From: Lomentospora prolificans
Lineage: Eukaryota; Ascomycota; Sordariomycetes; Microascales; Microascaceae
Direction of reading: 5' to 3'
DNA length: 64,000 nt
NCBI GenBank assembly: GCA_029532625.1
Contig: JARFXM010000007.1
Span: forward strand, 1,717,419-1,781,418
Position numbers and translations under genes: made by a program. Shown here in pieces: positions 58,666-64,000 of this stretch (position 1 is its first letter; each line of letters starts with the position of its first letter). The notes beneath the pieces are model-generated. The model did no database searches, was not told the DNA's origin, and was given only the letters and a program-made list of their open reading frames with translations.

Positions 58666-59189
58666 CCTATCTACTATTCTGTAATAAACTCTATATAGAG
58701 TTTATTTAAATTGTATAGTACTGTGTTTCCCTATAAAATAATATAGGGGGTAGAGTTCATTTATTTTTATATAGTAAAATAAACTTTATATTTTTTATAT
58801 ATATACTATTTCAAGACTTATATAAGAATAAACTAGATTTCTTAAAGGATTTAATAATTAAGTATTACCTTTATATAATCTATATTAAATTAATAATAGT
58901 AAGTTGAAGTTACTAGAAATTTTAACCCTATCTACTATTCTATAATAAACTCTATATAGAGTTCATTTAAATTATATAATACTATATTTCCCTATAAAAT
59001 AATATAAAAGGTAGAGTTTATTTATTTTTATATAGTAAAATAAACTCTATATTTTTTATATATATACTATTTCAAGACTTATATAAGAATAAACTAGATT
59101 TCTTAAAGGATTTAATAGTTAAGTATTACCTTTATATAATCTATATTAAATTAATAATAGTAAGTTAAAGTTACTAGAAATTTTAACCC
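58666..59189 (+). repeat. Tandem direct duplication, 261-nt period, two copies
   Basis: Copy 1 is 58666-58926 and copy 2 is 58927 to about 59189. They are nearly identical over their full length, differing by a handful of mostly C/T and G/A changes. Each copy holds the palindrome AAACTCTATATAGAGTTT. It lies between the two R1 arms. Confidence 0.85.
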
Positions 59190-59280
59190 TAGATTTTAAG
59201 TAGCTAATTAGGATAAAGTTAGGTTGCTATATAGGCTATAGGCTATATAAATATATATTTTCACTATATATATTCCTACT

Positions 59281-59384
59281 ATTAGGTTAAGAGTACTATA
59301 TAATCTAGTTATATCTATAGTTAGGATATACTATTAGGTTAAGGGTACTATATAATCTAGTTATATCTATAGTTAGGATATATT
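59281..59384 (+). repeat. Tandem direct duplication, 52-nt period, two copies
   Basis: The unit starts ATTAGGTTAAGAGTACTATA; the second copy starts at 59333 and differs by one G for A near its beginning. AT-rich. Confidence 0.8.
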
Positions 59385-59599
59385 AGGGTAAGAACTTAGG
59401 GTTAGTATTCTATACCTTTATATAAAGCTATACTTCTTTAAAAAGAATATTATAGTAAGTGTTATGGCTTGTGCCATGTCTGCTTGCTTGCTAACTGCCT
59501 AGCTGCTAATAAGTAAGCAGGAGGGTTCTATGATACTATTCATAGATTCGAGATGATCGCTGGTTTTATGTTGGTTAACCTCTGCATATTCTATTCATA

Positions 59600-59810
59600 T
59601 ATAGTGTAGGTATTCCTTTATGATAGTAATATAGTCTTATTCTTTCTATCTAGCTTATAGTTCCTTACTTCCTTTATATATTCCTTACCTTTAACCTTTA
59701 GTATTACTTACTTACTACTAAGGTTCTACTAGAGTATATTTATACTTACTTATATTAGTATAGTATATTATAGAGTACCTCTATACTTACTTATATAATA
59801 TAATATAATA
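59600..59810 (-). repeat. Repeat family R1, right arm (inverted, heavily RIP-mutated)
   Basis: Reverse complement of the left arm. Read on the minus strand from 59810, it aligns base for base with the left arm's start, with CA to TA and TG to TA changes: TGTTACGCTATATC reads TATTATATTATATT. The inner part (59626-59732) matches 58307-58407 with very few differences. Confidence 0.75.
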
Positions 59811-60123
59811 ATACCTCTAGCTAGTAAGAAAAATAGCTAATAACCTTATTAGTACTTTACTAGTAGTTTGAAGTTAGAATCTAAGGGGTAGATAATACTA
59901 GCTTACCTCTAAATTTAAGTTTAGTATTATAGGGTAATAAGATATATAGGGTATTCTAGCTAGTATATACTTACTTACTTAAGCTTTATTTATAAAAAAG
60001 AGACTTTAATTAGTATTTTTAGGGTTTTATATTTATTTTCCTTTTTCTTACTAATCCTTCTTACTTCCTATTAATAGTTAATATACCTTCTCCTTAATAC
60101 TTTCCTTCTTCTCCTTACTTATA

Positions 60124-62113
60124 TGTCACAGGCCAATCCGGCCTCTTATACAGGCCAGGTAGACAAGCATAGCAGAAAAGAATAAACTCTAGCATAACCT
60201 AGAAGGATTAGGATTAGGTAGTATAACCTAGGCTAATTAATAGAGGACTATACTTAGAATATAAGTAGTCTATAGGAGGACTATACTAAGAGTATATATA
60301 GTCTATAAGGGACTATATTAGGGGTAAGTATAGTCTATAGGGGGATTATACCTTTAGGGCCTATAGTCCTAAGGAAGATAGGGTTTATATAAATTATAAT
60401 TATTACTATTATATATTCTAGTTATTCTTTAGTTCTATAGTAGTTAATTCAAGTTATTCTATAAACTATACTTAAATATATATTATAAACCCTTATTATT
60501 ACTATCTAATTACCTTACTTATCTACTAATAAGCCTAACTATTCTAACCTTAAGGTAACTAACCCTATTAGAAGTATTAGAATATTATATATTAACTACT
60601 CCTATTTAGTAAGTAACCCTTTTAAATAGTAAGAAACTAATAGTAGGGACTATAGTGAATAAAACTATATCTAGTACTAGTATTATAGCTACTAGTAAGG
60701 AATAGCTTACTAAAAAGATTAAGGAACTTATAGAGTAACTCTAATAAGCCTAATAGTAGAATACTTAACTTTAGGAATAATACTAACCTATTATATATAA
60801 AGATATATTATCTCTCTTCTAAACTATTATCTAATCTACTACTAATACTATTATAGAAGTAAGGAAGCCTAAGGTCTACTTCCTAGGACCTAAGAAGTTT
60901 GATAGAAGCTATATTAAGCTATAGTCCTTCCTTATATATATAAGGGTATATTATAACTACTATAGAATTACTAATACTACTACTAAAGTTACTAGTATAG
61001 TAGGATTCCTAGTTAGAGATACTATAGTATAGTTTAAACTAACCTTATAGGACTATTATACTAGTAAACCTATATAATAAGATAGTATAACTAAGAGGAT
61101 ATTCAAAAACTATAATAACTTCAAAGAAGCTATTAAAGGGGCTTTTAGAGATCTAGATAAAGACTAGACTATGAAATAAAAGCTTAGGGAAACCTAATAA
61201 AAGACCTTAGCCTTAGAATATATATCTAAGTTCTAATAAATTACTATATATTTTAAATAGGATAATAAATCTATAATTAAATACTTCTACTATAGGTTAA
61301 AGGATAAAGTAAAAGATGAAATTAATAAGATCCTAGATACTCTAATAGAACTTAGAAAGTATATAGACCTTACTATTAGGATTAATAACTAACTATATTA
61401 ATAGTAACTAGAGAAATACTAGAAGATACTATATAATAGAGGATATAGTAAAAAATAGGAAGCTAATACTAGAAAATGATAGAATAGTAATACTTTATAG
61501 GGAACCTACCTAGGGCTTATAGAACTTGATTCCACTATATAAAAAGATGATTATAGAATTAAGAAATGAATAGAGGACTATCTTAGTAAATACTATACCT
61601 ATAGCTATATAGGATATTTTATAAGAGAATACTAAAATAGAGGAAACTAGAGAGTAGGAAGAAAAGAATAAGGAGACTAAAAGAATAAGAGCTAGAGACT
61701 TATACTTTAAGGAAAAACCTAAAGTAATAATAAGTAAAGTAGGGCTAGTAATAAACCTACTACCTAGACTTAGACCTTAGCTAGTAGTACTATCCTAGAC
61801 TACTAAGTTATATATTAGACTATATACTATGATAATAATTATTAAGTATACTATGATAGGAAGGATAGAGCTAGATACTACCTATAAAAACTATAAACCC
61901 TTGTAACTATAGAAAGAGAAAAGGCTAGACTAAGTAACCTTAAAGCTAATAATATTAAAAAGGAAATACTTATAGTACTTAAAAAGTACCTAGGAGTAGA
62001 AGTAAAAGAACTAAATATTACTATATTCTACTAGAAGTATTATAATTATAAGTAAGGTAAGAAATTACTTATAGAATATACTTAATATATAGAGTAGATC
62101 TAAATTACCTTAT
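60124..62113 (+). mobile_element. Ty3/gypsy-type retroelement fragment, copy B, RIP-inactivated
   Basis: Starts with the TGTCACAGGCC LTR-like end. From about 60650 it carries the same gag-like reading frame as copy C, but with more TAA/TAG codons and almost no CA or TG. It extends about 235 bases further than copy C on the 3' side (to 62113), where copy C's start cuts in. No pol domains are reached. Confidence 0.75.
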
Positions 62114-63835
62114 TGTCACAGGCCGATCCGGCCTCTTATACAGGCCAGGCGGACAAGCATGGCAGAAAAAGGGTAAACTCCAGTACAACCTGGAAAGACT
62201 AGGATTAGGCAGTACAACCTGGGCCAATCAATAGAGGACTGCACTTAGAATATAAGCAGTCTATAGAGGACTATATTAGAGGTAAGTATAGTCCATAGAA
62301 GGACTACACCTTTAGGGCCTACAGTCCTAAGGAAGATAAAGTCTATATAAGTCATAGTTATTACCATCATATATTCTAGTTATTCTTTAGTTCTATAGTA
62401 GTTAATTCAAGTCACTCTATAAACTATACTTAAATATATATTATAGACCTTTATTATTACTATCTAACTACCTCACTTATCTACTAATAGGCCTAACTAT
62501 TCTAACCTTAAAGTAACTAACCCTATTAGAAGTATTAGAATATTATATATTAACTACTCCTATTTAGTAAGTAACCCTTTTAAATAGTAAAGAAACTAAT
62601 AGCAGGAACCATAGCAAATAAAACTATATCTAGCACTAGTATTACAGCTACTAGCAAGGAATAGCTTGCTAAAAAGATTAAGGAACTTATAGAGCAACTT
62701 CAACAAGCCTAATAGCAGAATACTCAACTCCAGGAACAATACTGACCTATCATGCATGAAGACATGTTATCTCTCTTCCAAACTATTGTCTAATCTACTA
62801 CTAATACTATTATAGAAACAAGGAAGCCCAAGGCCTACTTCCTAGGACCTAAGAAGTTCAATAGAAGCTGTATCAAGCTATAGTCCTTCCTTATATATAT
62901 AAGGGCATATTACAACCACTATAAAATCACTAATACTACTACTAAAGTTACTAGTATAGTGGGATTCCTAGTTAGAGACACTATAGTATAGTTTAAACCA
63001 ACCTTACAGGACTACTACACCAATAAATCTACACAACAAGACAACATGACTAAAAGAATATTCAAAAACTACAACAACTTTAAAGAAGCTATTAAAGGGG
63101 CTTTTAGAGATCTAGATAAAGACTAGACTATGAAATGAAAGCTTAGGGAAACCTAATAAAAGACCTTAGCCTTAGAATATATATCTAAGTTCTAATAAAT
63201 CACTATACACCTTGAATAGGATAATAAATCTATAATTAAATACTTCTACTATAGGTTAAAGGATGAAGTGAAAGATGAAATTAATAAGATCCTAGATACT
63301 CCTATAGAACTTAGAAAGTATATAGACCTTGCTATTAGGATTAATAACTAACTATATTAATAGTAACTAGAGAAATACTAGAAGATACTATATAGTAGAG
63401 GATATAGCAAAAAATAGGAAGCTAACACTAGGAAACAATATAATAGCAATACCTTATGGGGAACTTACCTAGGGCCTATAGAACTTGATTCTACTATATG
63501 AAAAGATGACTATAGAATCAAGAAACGAATGGAGGACTATCTTGGCAAATACTATACCTATAGCTGTATAGGATATTTTATAAGAGAATACTAAAATAGA
63601 GGAAACTAAGGAGTAGGGAGAAAAGAATAAGGAAACTAAAAGAATAAGAGCTAGAGACCTACACCTTAAGGAAAAACCTGGAGTAATAATAAGTAAAGTA
63701 GGGCTAGTAATAAACCTACTACCTAGACTTGGACCTTAGCTAGTAGTACTATCCTAGATTACTAAGTTATATATTAGACTGTATGCTATGATAATGACTG
63801 TTAAGTATATTATGATAGGAAGGATAGAGCTGGAT
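62114..63835 (+). mobile_element. Ty3/gypsy-type retroelement fragment, copy C, cut by telomere
   Basis: LTR-like start at 62114, then a gag-like frame that stays in one register from 62641 to beyond 63400 with no indels, only stops. Recognisable gag words are KEAIKGAFRDLDKD, YYRLKDEVKDEINKIL and YIDLAIRIN, typical of fungal Ty3/gypsy gag (retrotrans_gag). Most stops are TAA or TAG where a CAA/CAG glutamine would be expected in this Gln-rich protein. The element ends at 63835, in the middle of sequence that copy B continues past 61877. Any pol and 3' LTR would have lain beyond the telomere junction. Confidence 0.8.
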
Positions 63836-64000
63836 AGGGTTAGGGTTAGGGTTAGGGTTAGGGTTAGGGTTAGGGTTAGGGTTAGGGTTAGGGTTAGGGT
63901 TAGGGTTAGGGTTAGGGTTAGGGTTAGGGTTAGGGTTAGGGTTAGGGTTAGGGTTAGGGTTAGGGTTAGGGTTAGGGTTAGGGTTAGGGTTAGGGTTAGG
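63835..64000. repeat. Telomere, (TTAGGG)n, about 27 units
   Basis: Perfect TTAGGG tandem array from the element junction to the last base, G-rich strand running 5' to 3' towards the right end. This is the standard filamentous-fungal telomere unit and orients the window: the right side is the chromosome end. No variant units are seen. Confidence 0.98.

Larger units (their letters stand above)
56995..63835. repeat. RIP-affected AT-rich subtelomeric block
   Basis: About 6.8 kb dominated by TA dinucleotides, with CA and TG strikingly rare across most of it. Copies of the same repeat differ mainly by C-to-T and G-to-A, which is the signature of repeat-induced point mutation. No open gene survives. 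The individual repeat families are listed separately. Confidence 0.85.

Noticed and set aside
57000..63835. CRISPR array or centromere
   Set aside because: Repeats are not regularly spaced with unique spacers, the organism is a eukaryote, and the block lies at a telomere; RIP-mutated transposons explain it.

Overview
The window is the right-hand end of a chromosome from a filamentous ascomycete (Pezizomycotina). Evidence: about 27 tandem TTAGGG units run to the last base, protein-coding genes carry short (about 52-95 nt) GT-AG introns, several gene families are typical of mould fungi (AA9 LPMO, DUF4246, Pth11-type membrane proteins, Zn2Cys6 and C2H2 regulators), and the last 7 kb show C-to-T/G-to-A damage of the RIP type. 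I cannot name the genus; Sordariomycetes is only a guess.

Layout. 1-3.2 kb: no recognisable gene. 3.2-4.3 kb: sterol C-5 desaturase (ERG3 type, minus). 4.96-7.73 kb: wrecked ABC multidrug exporter. 8.97-12.2 kb: a doubtful small ORF, an MFS transporter (plus) and a SnoaL-like/pathogen-related protein (minus). 15.0-19.9 kb: amino-acid permease (plus) facing a six-exon C2H2 regulator (minus). 22.0-24.0 kb: complete seven-exon P450. 24.4-26.5 kb: DUF4246 relic. 27.2-28.2 kb: AA9 LPMO. 29.0-32.3 kb: seven-exon adenylation domain fused to a membrane flavoprotein (TmpB-type), divergent from a six-exon enoyl-CoA hydratase (33.5-34.6 kb). 34.6-39 kb: mostly empty. 39.0-44.5 kb: small membrane protein, Zn2Cys6 regulator, b561-type protein and GT32 glycosyltransferase. 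47.0-47.5 kb: small secreted eight-cysteine protein. 48.6-49.4 kb: probable PD-(D/E)XK nuclease-like relic. 49.4-55.4 kb: gene desert. 55.4-56.7 kb: Pth11/rhodopsin-type membrane protein, the last intact gene.

From about 57.0 kb to the telomere the sequence is AT-rich, mutated repeat: three copies of an element starting TGTCACAGGCC (two carrying a gag gene full of stops), a second repeat family present once alone and once as an inverted pair, and two tandem duplications. The telomere repeats are joined directly to the interior of the last retroelement copy.

Most genes look like accessory functions: transport, secondary metabolism, secreted proteins and local regulators. The TmpB-type gene with its divergent enoyl-CoA hydratase is the most plausible functional unit. 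Exon joins were derived by hand from GT-AG sites, reading-frame continuity and family motifs; every multi-exon model given as joined exons closes in frame.
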